34,277 bases of DNA from Oscillospiraceae bacterium (GTDB taxonomy: Bacteria > Bacillota > Clostridia > Oscillospirales > CAG-272). The notes beneath the pieces were generated by a model. It was not told the DNA's origin. It made no database searches and saw only the letters and a program-made list of their open reading frames with translations. The stretch spans positions 1 through 34,277 of the forward strand of contig SVSA01000016.1 of assembly GCA_015064545.1 (NCBI GenBank). The letters run 5' to 3'. The number at the start of each line of letters is the position of its first letter. The first letter of the stretch is position 1. Below are positions 1 to 6,663 of this stretch, piece by piece. The position numbers were made by a program, and so were the translations under genes.

Positions 1-9
1 TAGGCGGCT

Positions 10-87
10 GAGGGATTGTTTTACGATAAAATCTTGCTTTATTACAATCCCTCCGTCTCGCTCCGCGAGCCACCTCGGCTCACTACC
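10..87. repeat. Hairpin-rich intergenic repeat element
   Basis: A 10-bp inverted repeat (10-19 GAGGGATTGT with 44-53 ACAATCCCTC) encloses an AT-rich loop. It is followed by a CTCGC/GCGAG hairpin (57-69) and the motif GCCACCTCGGCTCAC. From memory, CAATCCCTCCGTC followed by a small GC hairpin and GCCACCTC resembles a short dispersed repeat common in gut Clostridia. Only one copy lies in this window, so repeat status is inferred from recognition and not shown here. No protein is supported between 1 and 256. Confidence 0.5.
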
Positions 88-144
88 GCCCGATAGTACA
101 CCTAAAAGGTGTAACACACTATACCTTGCTCTGCAAGACGTGTG

Positions 145-179
145 AAAAGGAGTACGAACAAATTGCTCGTACTCCTTTT
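145..179. terminator. Rho-independent terminator of the B12 uptake operon
   Basis: A perfect 13-bp stem (145-157 with 167-179, AAAAGGAGTACGA) has a 9-nt loop. On the minus strand it lies about 78 nt past the S-component stop codon and ends in CTTTT. The symmetric A and T tracts could let it work in both directions. Confidence 0.75.
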
Positions 180-256
180 GCTTTTTCGGCAGGTAAAACC
201 TGCTTTATGGAAGGCCCCCCTTCCGGCGGTTTTTGTTGTGAGAAGATGCGAAGTGA

Positions 257-940
257 TCATATGCCGTATTTCAGCTTCAGACGGTTCAGCTTATCACCGA
301 TGGGCTTGGCCATATACCATAAAAAGATGAAATTGGAACAGGCATAGAGTAAGGTATGGGGAAGGGCCGTGGCCATAACGGCAAGATAGGCCGCTATGGT
401 GAAGGAGGAATGATACCACAGCGCGGTAAAGATATCCATGAGAAGCGAGAAGAAGATGCCGGCGGCCACCCCGTATAAGAGAAGTAAGACACGGTGCCGC
501 CGCAGGGGACGCTCAAGATAGCCGGCGATCAGTCCGATCAGACCCCAGCCTAACATTTGAAAGGGTGTCCAAGGGCCTTGACCGAAGGAGATGTTGGAGA
601 GAAGTGCGGCAAGCGAACCGACAAGAAAGCCCGATTCCGGCCCGAGATACAGCGCGGTGATTACGGTCAGCGCTGTGATCGGCTTAAAGAAGGGAATCCA
701 GCGCCCCACGATACAAAGGACGGTCATCACCGATACCATGACCAGCCGTCGTGTTCCCAGCTTTTGATTATCAAGCCCGAGGTAAAAGAGAAGCAGTGCC
801 AGCAGAGCGACGACACAGGAAAGGGGCAAATAATAGCGCTCATTCAGAAAGAATAGACCGAGTCCCACCGTCATCGGAATGATGGCAAGTGGGAGAATGA
901 CGCGGAGCATCTTGCGCAAAGGCGCGGAAACTGTCAGCAT
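257..940 (-). CDS. ECF transporter S component, probably cobalamin-specific
   Basis: A 227-residue, very hydrophobic protein with about six predicted membrane spans. The segment GRWIPFFKPITALTVIT followed by a Gly/Ala-rich span (GSLAALLSN) and WTPFQMLGWGLIGLIAGY is typical of ECF substrate-binding (S) subunits, which bind a vitamin and topple in the membrane when the A/T module hydrolyses ATP. The ATG at 940 is chosen because its complement reads GGAGG, 7 nt, ATG, and it forms an ATGCTGA overlap with the ATPase stop. An upstream ATG at 973 has a weaker ribosome binding site. It is the last gene of an operon that begins with a cobalamin riboswitch, so vitamin B12 (or a cobinamide precursor) is the likely substrate. 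That assignment is from context; ECF S families are too divergent to call substrate by eye. Confidence 0.85.
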   Translation of the reverse strand: MLTVSAPLRKMLRVILPLAIIPMTVGLGLFFLNERYYLPLSCVVALLALLLFYLGLDNQKLGTRRLVMVSVMTVLCIVGRWIPFFKPITALTVITALYLGPESGFLVGSLAALLSNISFGQGPWTPFQMLGWGLIGLIAGYLERPLRRHRVLLLLYGVAAGIFFSLLMDIFTALWYHSSFTIAAYLAVMATALPHTLLYACSNFIFLWYMAKPIGDKLNRLKLKYGI

Positions 941-2574
941 CCTGAACCCTCCGTTCTGCCGTTCAGCCGACATAAGGCCGCGACCTGCGAAACCGTTACG
1001 GTTTGTTCGTAATAGCCGCGTGTCATACGAGCGGCGGGCGTGGTATAGAAGCGGTTTTCAGCAAAAAAGCGTTCGGGGGTGTCCTCCGAAACAATCCTTC
1101 CGTCAAAGAGCAGGACACAACGATCGGCGCATTGGGAGGCGAAATCGATATCGTGTGTGACGAGAACAATCGTGACACCCTGCTGCTTCAGCTGCTTGAG
1201 AAGCGTAAGAAAAGTGTCCCGATGCTGGGCGTCCAGTCCCTTGGTGGGCTCATCCATAAAAAGAATCTTCGGCTTCGTGGCCAGCACCTTGGCCAGCGCG
1301 ACCAATTGTTTTTCTCCACCCGAAAGATCATAGGGATGGCGGTCGAGAAGGGGGGACAGGTCAAAGGGAAGCGTATCTGCCGAAAGCCCGGCGTCGGCGA
1401 GCTCCTCGCGCACGGTGTTTTTCAAGAAGACGGTTTCCACATCCTGTGGTAAGAGCGAAAGACAGTTACGATAGAGGGAGCCGTTACGGTAGTGCTTGAG
1501 CGGCTTTCCGAAGAGGGAAACCGATCCGCCATCGGGAGCTTTCAGCCCGGCAGCTATCCGAAGCGCGGTGGTTTTTCCCGAACCATTTCCGCCAAGCAGA
1601 CAGAGAATTTCGTTTTCGTACACGGTGAGTGAGAAACCGTTTAAGACCGGCGCGGCAGTTCGCTCATAGCGAAATCCGATCTCCTGCATCGTCAAAACCG
1701 CGTGAGTGGACGGCGCGGAGACTGCTTGTGGCAGGGTACGCACCGTATTGGGATGGTAGCGCTCCAGGCATTCCCGTCCCTCGCGCACCGTAAGCGGCAG
1801 AGGGTTATTCCAGCCGAGCATCGCACCGAGGCGAACGGCGGTGGGCATCGCCTTCCACAAGGCGGCATCGGGCGATAGGGCGGCAAGCACCTCGCGCGGT
1901 GCTCCGCAGGCGGTCAGCCGCCCTTGCTCCAAGAGACAAAGACGGTGGCAATCGGGGATGACCTCCTCGGCATGATGCTCGACAAGAAGGATCGTGAGCG
2001 AAAGCTCGCGATTCAGCTTTTTCAAGGTGTGAAGAAAATCCGAGGCGGCGATGGGATCTAACTGTGCCGTTGGTTCATCTAAAATCAGAATATCGGGATC
2101 CATGACCATGACCGAGGCCAGATTGAGAAGCTGCTTTTGACCGCCCGACAGCGAATCGGTCGACTTGTGATACCAGCCTTCGATCCCGAAATAGCCGGCG
2201 GTTTCGGCAACCCGGCGGGCGATGACTGCGGGGGGGATGCCAAGATTTTCTAAACCGAAAGCCAACTCATGCCAGACCTTGTCGGTTACGATTTGCTTTT
2301 CGGGATCCTGCATGACAAAGCCGATGGCCGAGGCCGAAACCGCGGTGGAAAGCTCCTCCATCGGCGTGCCGCGATACCGTATGGTGCCGCTTTGCGTGCC
2401 GCGCGGTCTCAGCTCGTTTTTGATTAAACGAAGCAGGGTGGATTTGCCGCTTCCCGTCAAACCGCAAATGACCGTAAAATTACCGCGATGGATTGTTAAC
2501 GAAACATCGGACACGGTGGGCGCAGAGGCCTCGGGGTAAGTAAAGGTCAGGTGTTCCAGCGTAAGAAGTTCCAT
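934..2574 (-). CDS. ECF transporter ATPase, fused A-A' subunits
   Basis: A 546-residue protein with two complete ABC ATPase domains in one chain. The first has Walker A GLTGSGKST (38-46), Q-loop VMQDPEKQ (about 88-94), signature LSGGQ (142-146) and Walker B/Glu DEPTA (166-170). The second has Walker A GGNGSGKTT (about 328-336), signature LSGGE (417-421) and DEPTKGLD (441-448). Group II ECF systems use separate EcfA1 and EcfA2 proteins shared by many S subunits; a fused pair next to its own T and S genes points to a dedicated transporter. The start overlaps the end of ecfT by 28 nt and the stop overlaps the S gene, so translation is probably coupled. All nucleotide-binding motifs are intact in both halves. 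It works on the cytoplasmic face of the membrane. Confidence 0.93.
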   Translation of the reverse strand: MELLTLEHLTFTYPEASAPTVSDVSLTIHRGNFTVICGLTGSGKSTLLRLIKNELRPRGTQSGTIRYRGTPMEELSTAVSASAIGFVMQDPEKQIVTDKVWHELAFGLENLGIPPAVIARRVAETAGYFGIEGWYHKSTDSLSGGQKQLLNLASVMVMDPDILILDEPTAQLDPIAASDFLHTLKKLNRELSLTILLVEHHAEEVIPDCHRLCLLEQGRLTACGAPREVLAALSPDAALWKAMPTAVRLGAMLGWNNPLPLTVREGRECLERYHPNTVRTLPQAVSAPSTHAVLTMQEIGFRYERTAAPVLNGFSLTVYENEILCLLGGNGSGKTTALRIAAGLKAPDGGSVSLFGKPLKHYRNGSLYRNCLSLLPQDVETVFLKNTVREELADAGLSADTLPFDLSPLLDRHPYDLSGGEKQLVALAKVLATKPKILFMDEPTKGLDAQHRDTFLTLLKQLKQQGVTIVLVTHDIDFASQCADRCVLLFDGRIVSEDTPERFFAENRFYTTPAARMTRGYYEQTVTVSQVAALCRLNGRTEGSGC

Positions 2575-3425
2575 TGGATTCGTTCTCCGATTTCAAGGAT
2601 AGCAGGCAGGAAAGCAAGAAGTGCATAGGACAAGATGGCAATCAGTCCGAGCGGTGTCGGCGCGGCATAAGAGATCGTAGGATAAAAGGTGAAGTGCAGG
2701 GTATCGGTAGCCAAGGCAAGGCTTGTCGGCGTCAGAAGCAGGAGAATCAGTCCGATCAATCCGATATCGGCGGCGCGAAGGCGATACCGCGTTAAGGAGG
2801 TGCGTTTACCGCTTCCGTATCCGCGGGCGGCCATGCTGTCTGCGGTGGTAATGCCGTTTTCCAGCGCCCAGGTGATCATAACCGAGAAGGTGCGCAGTCC
2901 GCCGCGCACGCGGTCAAGAAGCGTATCCTCGCGATAAAGACCGAGCGCCATCTGTGTTTGCCGAACGCTGTTCGCTTGACGACGAAACAGGGGCAGATAG
3001 CGAAGAGTCATCGAAAGAAGCAGCGCGAGCCTGGGGGAAAGCGCTCCGAAAAGATAGAGGAGCTTGTCACTTGTCAAGCGGACGGTCAGTGCGGAAAACC
3101 AAAGCAGAACGGTAACAATCATGGCCGAGGCGGTCAAGCCGTAAGCGGTTGCCTCCCAGGTGATCGGTGTGTTGTTGAACAGAAAGAGAATGGTCGTGCC
3201 GTTATGGGAAAAGATTGGATTGAGAAGAGCCATCATAAGAAACAAAAGGAGCATGCCGCCAAGCGATCGCAAACGGATCGTCCGACAAAGAATCCCTTCG
3301 TTTACGAGACTGCCCAAGCAGGCCAGAAGCAGGAGAAGGGGATGAAACGAGAACATCGCGATGCCGATGACGGCACCGTAGCAAAGCGCCAACACAAAGG
3401 GATTTCGATTGTCTAAGGATTTCAA
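2547..3425 (-). CDS. ECF transporter T component (EcfT-type)
   Basis: A 292-residue integral membrane protein with several hydrophobic segments in its N-terminal half (for example FVLALCYGAVIGIAMF and LLLLACLGSL). A cytoplasmic region carries ITTADSMAARGYGSGKRT, the conserved Ala-Arg-Gly coupling motif by which EcfT contacts the ATPases. In ECF systems the T subunit is the scaffold that passes ATPase movement to the S subunit. It follows the transcobalamin-like gene by 29 nt and overlaps the fused ATPase by 28 nt. Length and motif fit CbiQ/EcfT. Family assignment is firm; vitamin specificity comes only from the operon. Confidence 0.9.
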   Translation of the reverse strand: MKSLDNRNPFVLALCYGAVIGIAMFSFHPLLLLLACLGSLVNEGILCRTIRLRSLGGMLLLFLMMALLNPIFSHNGTTILFLFNNTPITWEATAYGLTASAMIVTVLLWFSALTVRLTSDKLLYLFGALSPRLALLLSMTLRYLPLFRRQANSVRQTQMALGLYREDTLLDRVRGGLRTFSVMITWALENGITTADSMAARGYGSGKRTSLTRYRLRAADIGLIGLILLLLTPTSLALATDTLHFTFYPTISYAAPTPLGLIAILSYALLAFLPAILEIGERIQWNFLRWNT

Positions 3426-3454
3426 CGGGATACCTCCTTTCGGGTACGGTAGTC

Positions 3455-5029
3455 TTATGCTTCAAAGGAAAGGGTATAAAACCAGACAATGGTGTCGCCG
3501 TCCGAAAGCTCAAAGGAGGCGCAACCCATAGCCGGAGACTGACCGTTGACCCGATATTGCCAGCCGGAGGACTGACCGAAGGCGTTGGCATATACCTGAC
3601 CGATTCCCACAAAGTAGGGAGCAGCCTCCGTACCGCTGTTGTCGAGCGGGATACGGTATTGCTTGGCCGCCTCAATTAAAATATCGTAAACAGAGTCTCC
3701 TTCTTCAATGAGAAACTCGGCTTCGGGCAGGAGAATGCCATCTTCCGGCAGATGCGAGGTGCCTGCCAGACCGAGAATGGCATCGCAGCGAATGCTGATC
3801 GTCACAGAGCCGATCGGGTTTTCCTTCGGGATGGAGGTGCCGTAATAATCCTCCGGACGCTGTATATCGGAAAACAGCAGGATGGCGACGGCGATGACGG
3901 TGAGAAGGAGAACCGTGAAAATATTCTTGCGGTGATGCTTGCGCAGGAGAAGGAGAAGAAGGCAAACAAACAGTGCCAAACCGACGAGAATGAAGCAAAA
4001 CACCAGCTTGAGTGACGGTTTGCTGCCGATTTCGGCCGGTGGCTCCCCTTCGGACTCCTTTTCGGTTGTCAGGGGCGCGGGATCCAATTCCGCGGGATTG
4101 GCGCGGTCAAAGAGAAACAGCGAGCCGTCACCGCGCATCAAGCGGAGATAGGCCGCCATGGCGCAGAAGACCTGTGCGGTGGCATTTTCGTTGCTTTGGT
4201 CGCCGATTCGGTGGCAATAGCTGCCATCCGAGAGACGAAAGCGAGCCACAGCATCCCATAGTGTTGTACCGTTTTTGATAAAGCGAGCGTCAGCTTCGCA
4301 GTCAATGCCGAGAGCAGACAGCGCCACAATGACTTGTGCGGTGCTTTCGGGATTCTTTTCGCCGTAGCTGATATAGTCTCCGCTTTCGGTCTGGCTCGAC
4401 GACAAGAAGGCAAGCGCGCGTGATATTGCCGCCGAAACATCGGCTTCCTCGGCATAGGGGGCGAGAGCCTGAAGCGTCATCGCGGTTATGTCGATGTCGG
4501 CGGTTTTGCCGTTTAACGCCCAACCGCCGCTCTCGGTTTGCAGGGAAAGGAGAGTGTCGCGGATCTTCTCGGCCGAATGGGTAGCGCTGACATAGCCGTT
4601 ATTCAGCAGATGCAGGCCGAAGATCAAACTGGTGATGCCTTGTTCACCAATCGTACTGTCAAGCACGGTTTGGATGTAGCGATTGGTACTGCCGATGGCT
4701 ACAAGACAGAGTGCGTACTTCTGACGTGTCGTAGCAGACGGTACGCTGTTGGCCTCAAGATAAGCCAACAGCGCAGGTTCGTAGGAGGCAAAGGTCTGGT
4801 CACTGTTTTGACTCAGCGCCAGTACATTCCATTCGGCCGTAATACCGGCCGCCGAGGCCAGCGGGCCGTTGATCCATGCCGAGAGGGACGGCACTTCGGC
4901 TTCGCTTAGCCGATAGGCAAGGATTTCCTCCCATCCCGAGACGATCTCCTGCTCGGCGGCGCTTGCTTTAAGGGGACACAGAAGGAGCAGACACAGAAGA
5001 AGGAGAGAACATGCTCGCAGTGTTTTCAT
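3455..5029 (-). CDS. Surface transcobalamin-like protein: alpha-barrel, two TM helices, DUF4430 domain
   Basis: A 524-residue exported protein. Residues 1-25 are a signal peptide ending in KASA. Residues about 30-305 contain repeats of the squalene-cyclase/prenyltransferase alpha-barrel type: LQTESGGWALNG...DITAMTLQAL (163-189), SSQTESGDYISYG...STAQVIVALSAL (211-240) and LSDGSYCHR...NATAQVFCAM (266-291). Two membrane helices (341-362 and 370-386) are joined by a very basic turn RKHHRKN, so both flanking domains should lie outside the cell. Residues about 406-522 form a DUF4430/transcobalamin C-terminal-like beta domain with SSGWQYRVNG and LSDGDTIVWFY. Human intrinsic factor and transcobalamin pair the same two folds around cobalamin. 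The gene overlaps its upstream neighbour by ATGA and precedes ecfT. Inferred role: bind B12 outside the cell and pass it to the ECF S subunit. Confidence 0.85.
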   Translation of the reverse strand: MKTLRACSLLLLCLLLLCPLKASAAEQEIVSGWEEILAYRLSEAEVPSLSAWINGPLASAAGITAEWNVLALSQNSDQTFASYEPALLAYLEANSVPSATTRQKYALCLVAIGSTNRYIQTVLDSTIGEQGITSLIFGLHLLNNGYVSATHSAEKIRDTLLSLQTESGGWALNGKTADIDITAMTLQALAPYAEEADVSAAISRALAFLSSSQTESGDYISYGEKNPESTAQVIVALSALGIDCEADARFIKNGTTLWDAVARFRLSDGSYCHRIGDQSNENATAQVFCAMAAYLRLMRGDGSLFLFDRANPAELDPAPLTTEKESEGEPPAEIGSKPSLKLVFCFILVGLALFVCLLLLLLRKHHRKNIFTVLLLTVIAVAILLFSDIQRPEDYYGTSIPKENPIGSVTISIRCDAILGLAGTSHLPEDGILLPEAEFLIEEGDSVYDILIEAAKQYRIPLDNSGTEAAPYFVGIGQVYANAFGQSSGWQYRVNGQSPAMGCASFELSDGDTIVWFYTLSFEA

Positions 5030-5907
5030 GAGGCGCGATGCTTTTTGACTGCTGTCAGAATGGTGACCGTCAGTGCAATCGCGGCGGCCAGTACCGCGGC
5101 GCCGATGCCGAGATAGACCAGCGGGTTGTTGTCGGTAGCAACAGGGCCATGCTCCCCTTCGGTAACCGGTGTGGTGATCGGTTCGGTGACGATGATATCC
5201 TCATAAGGATAAACGGTTGCCAAGAAAATCGGGGGAACGAGCGTCATTCCGTCCTTGGTGGCGCTGACGATGATGGTGCCGGCCAGCGTGAACGGAATCA
5301 GAACGTTACCCATCTCATCGGTGATATAGGAGCTCGGCAGACCGTTTATGGTGATGACGGCGCCGGCAAGAGGGGCCTTGACCGGTTGAAAATTGGCATC
5401 ATAGCCCGAGGAGTAGAGGGTTAGTGCCAGGGTATCGCCTTCGAGGAGGGTGCTATGATTGATGTCGAAATAGGCATAGGTGTCCGACCAGGTGGTTTTA
5501 TCGTTGTAGACATAGGCAACCAGATAATCGCCGTTTTCGATCGGATCAGCCAGACTCATGCAGGAATCGTGATTAAGCTGGTAGCCGAAGCAACCGCTGG
5601 TGTCTCCCCACAGCTTGGTTAAGGCCAGTCCGTATTGGCCCATTGCCGAGCCGTAACCGGCGGCAGCTCCACCGGCGTAGTAGGATTCATGGGCGGCATA
5701 AAGGGCATCGTTGACGGTGAGAAGAGAGTCTCCATCGATATCGGTGACCGTTACGGGACGTTGTGCGGCCACAATGGTGCCGGCCGTTACGATAGATACC
5801 GTAATTTCGGCGGTTGTGACGCTTGTGCCGGTTTCAGCCGAAAGGGGCATCAAGCTGAACGAGACGAGAAGAGAAGCCGTGAGCATCAGAAGAAGAAAGC
5901 GTTTCAT
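5026..5907 (-). CDS. Membrane-anchored surface protein with dockerin-like loop and DUF4430-like domain
   Basis: A 293-residue exported protein. The start at 5907 is chosen because it opens a clear signal peptide (MKRFLLLMLTASLLVSF, cleavage near LSA-ET) and has GAGGT upstream; a longer reading frame upstream lacks both. Residues 56-69 (DIDGDSLLTVNDAL) look like an EF-hand/dockerin calcium loop. Residues about 80-134 include GYGSAMGQYGLALTKLWGD, FGYQLN and NGDYLVAYVY, a pattern like DUF4430/transcobalamin C-terminal domains. Residues about 152-232 look like an Ig-type beta domain. A Thr/Pro-rich linker leads to a C-terminal helix (263-286) and the basic tail KKHRAS, so the protein is tethered outside the membrane. 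Its operon place makes it a likely second cobalamin-binding surface protein. Binding is inferred, not shown. Confidence 0.75.
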   Translation of the reverse strand: MKRFLLLMLTASLLVSFSLMPLSAETGTSVTTAEITVSIVTAGTIVAAQRPVTVTDIDGDSLLTVNDALYAAHESYYAGGAAAGYGSAMGQYGLALTKLWGDTSGCFGYQLNHDSCMSLADPIENGDYLVAYVYNDKTTWSDTYAYFDINHSTLLEGDTLALTLYSSGYDANFQPVKAPLAGAVITINGLPSSYITDEMGNVLIPFTLAGTIIVSATKDGMTLVPPIFLATVYPYEDIIVTEPITTPVTEGEHGPVATDNNPLVYLGIGAAVLAAAIALTVTILTAVKKHRAS

Positions 5908-5917
5908 AAAATAAACC

Positions 5918-6271
5918 TCATTTCGATGAATTTTTGACGGAAGGGCGGTTGTCCTCGCCTGCGGTAGGCGAGGGTGGGACGAGGCGGGCTTCGGCTTCCT
6001 TGGCTTTCCGTATGGCAAGACGGTGTCGCTTGGCTCGGATGCGCTTTTCTTTGGTTTTTTGAAGATGCTCGCTGTTATCGCGGGGCTCTTTGAGCCCGGC
6101 GGCCTCCAGCGCACGCGGCCAGGGACCGAGAAAGGCTTTGATTGCTACGACCTCGCGCTCCGAAAAATCCGAACGCTTCGGATAACGGGAGTCTCCCATT
6201 GACCGAAGTGCGTCGGCCTTCTTGCGTAACAGACAAAGACAATCCTCTTTCGTGAGCTTTTGCTCGGACAT
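5918..6271 (-). CDS. Small protein with homing-endonuclease-associated repeat
   Basis: A 117-residue basic protein, first gene after the cobalamin riboswitch. The ATG at 6271 has a very strong GGAGGTGATC site. Residues about 5-60 (TKEDCLCLLRKKADAL, then YPKRSDFSEREVVAIKAF, then GPWPRALEAAGLKEP) match the pattern of the homing endonuclease associated repeat (HNH_repeat), a small helical DNA-binding module often found alone in Clostridia. No HNH nuclease motif is present. The C-terminal third is Lys/Arg-rich (KTKEKRIRAKRHRLAIRKAK) and probably binds nucleic acid. The gap to the next gene is 10 nt. Its role in a B12 operon is unknown; a DNA-binding regulator is one possibility. Confidence 0.7.
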   Translation of the reverse strand: MSEQKLTKEDCLCLLRKKADALRSMGDSRYPKRSDFSEREVVAIKAFLGPWPRALEAAGLKEPRDNSEHLQKTKEKRIRAKRHRLAIRKAKEAEARLVPPSPTAGEDNRPSVKNSSK

Positions 6272-6290
6272 GGCGATCACCTCCAACCAT

Positions 6291-6333
6291 AAAAACAGCG
6301 CCCTTTTACCGTAAAGCACCGGTAAAAAAGCGC
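6291..6333 (-). terminator. Second leader terminator-like hairpin before the first B12-operon gene
   Basis: A 14-bp stem (6298-6311 with 6320-6333; two G-U pairs on the minus transcript), an 8-nt loop, then TGTTTTT. It lies just upstream of the ribosome binding site of the 117-residue gene, so it could stop read-through or act as a second control point after the riboswitch. Confidence 0.65.
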
Positions 6334-6381
6334 AGCAATCCATCGGCATCGACCAAAGGGTATCGTACCTCGGGGATGACG

Positions 6382-6417
6382 AAAAAACGGCTGCACTTTT
6401 CATATCCAAAAATGCCG
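6382..6417 (-). terminator. Expression-platform terminator of the cobalamin riboswitch
   Basis: On the minus transcript CGGCATTTT and AAAAGTGCAGCCG form an imperfect stem followed at once by six U residues. It begins 15 nt after the aptamer P1 stem, the expected place for a terminator that forms when cobalamin is bound. Confidence 0.6.
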
Positions 6418-6432
6418 AATCCCTTCGCTTTT

Positions 6433-6537
6433 GTTTGGTGAGTGTTCCGACTTTAGAAGATATTCTTCCCTTACGGTAATGATGGTTGCGACGGATTTGC
6501 ACCGAACTTTCCTCTGATCCGACAAACGGAACCAAAC
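6433..6537 (-). ncRNA. Cobalamin riboswitch (compact aptamer)
   Basis: On the minus transcript a 7-bp P1 stem (GTTTGGT, 6531-6537, with ACCAAAC, 6433-6439) closes a core of about 105 nt. It contains GGAAAGTTC, the conserved GGTGCAAATCCG (6492-6503), then CGCAACC...ATTACCGTAAGGG, a small GAAG/CTTC hairpin and the B12-box-like AGTCGGAACACTCACC (6437-6452). These elements occur in the order of the cobalamin riboswitch consensus, and the short length suggests a Cbl-II-like form. It lies 50-150 nt after a strong promoter and ahead of an ECF transporter. Recognised by eye; a covariance-model search would settle class and limits. Confidence 0.88.
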
Positions 6538-6582
6538 GGCGAACATGATGAAATTGTATGTACGGGATGACCGTACGATTGT

Positions 6583-6611
6583 ATTATAAGCGAGTTTCGG
6601 AGGTTTGTCAA
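6583..6611 (-). promoter_or_regulatory. Sigma-A promoter of the B12 uptake operon
   Basis: Minus-strand TTGACA (6606-6611), 17-bp spacer, TATAAT (6583-6588), a perfect consensus. Transcription should start near 6576 and run into the cobalamin riboswitch. The 392-nt gap between genes (6272-6663) holds this promoter, the riboswitch, its terminators and the neighbouring operon's terminator. Confidence 0.92.
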
Positions 6612-6621
6612 GTACCAAATG

Positions 6622-6657
6622 AAAAACCGTCGCGGTTTGGATACCGCAACGGTTTTT
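6622..6657. terminator. Terminator of the sugar isomerase/oxidoreductase operon
   Basis: A 15-bp stem with one G-T position (6622-6636 with 6643-6657) has a 6-nt loop and A5/T5 flanks. It begins just past the stop codon at 6664 of the minus-strand isomerase and may act in both directions. Confidence 0.85.
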
Positions 6658-6663
6658 CTAAAC

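Noticed and set aside
6400-6618. A 72-residue minus-strand reading frame over the riboswitch
   Set aside because: It spans the promoter and the riboswitch aptamer and lacks a ribosome binding site; the RNA explanation is far stronger.
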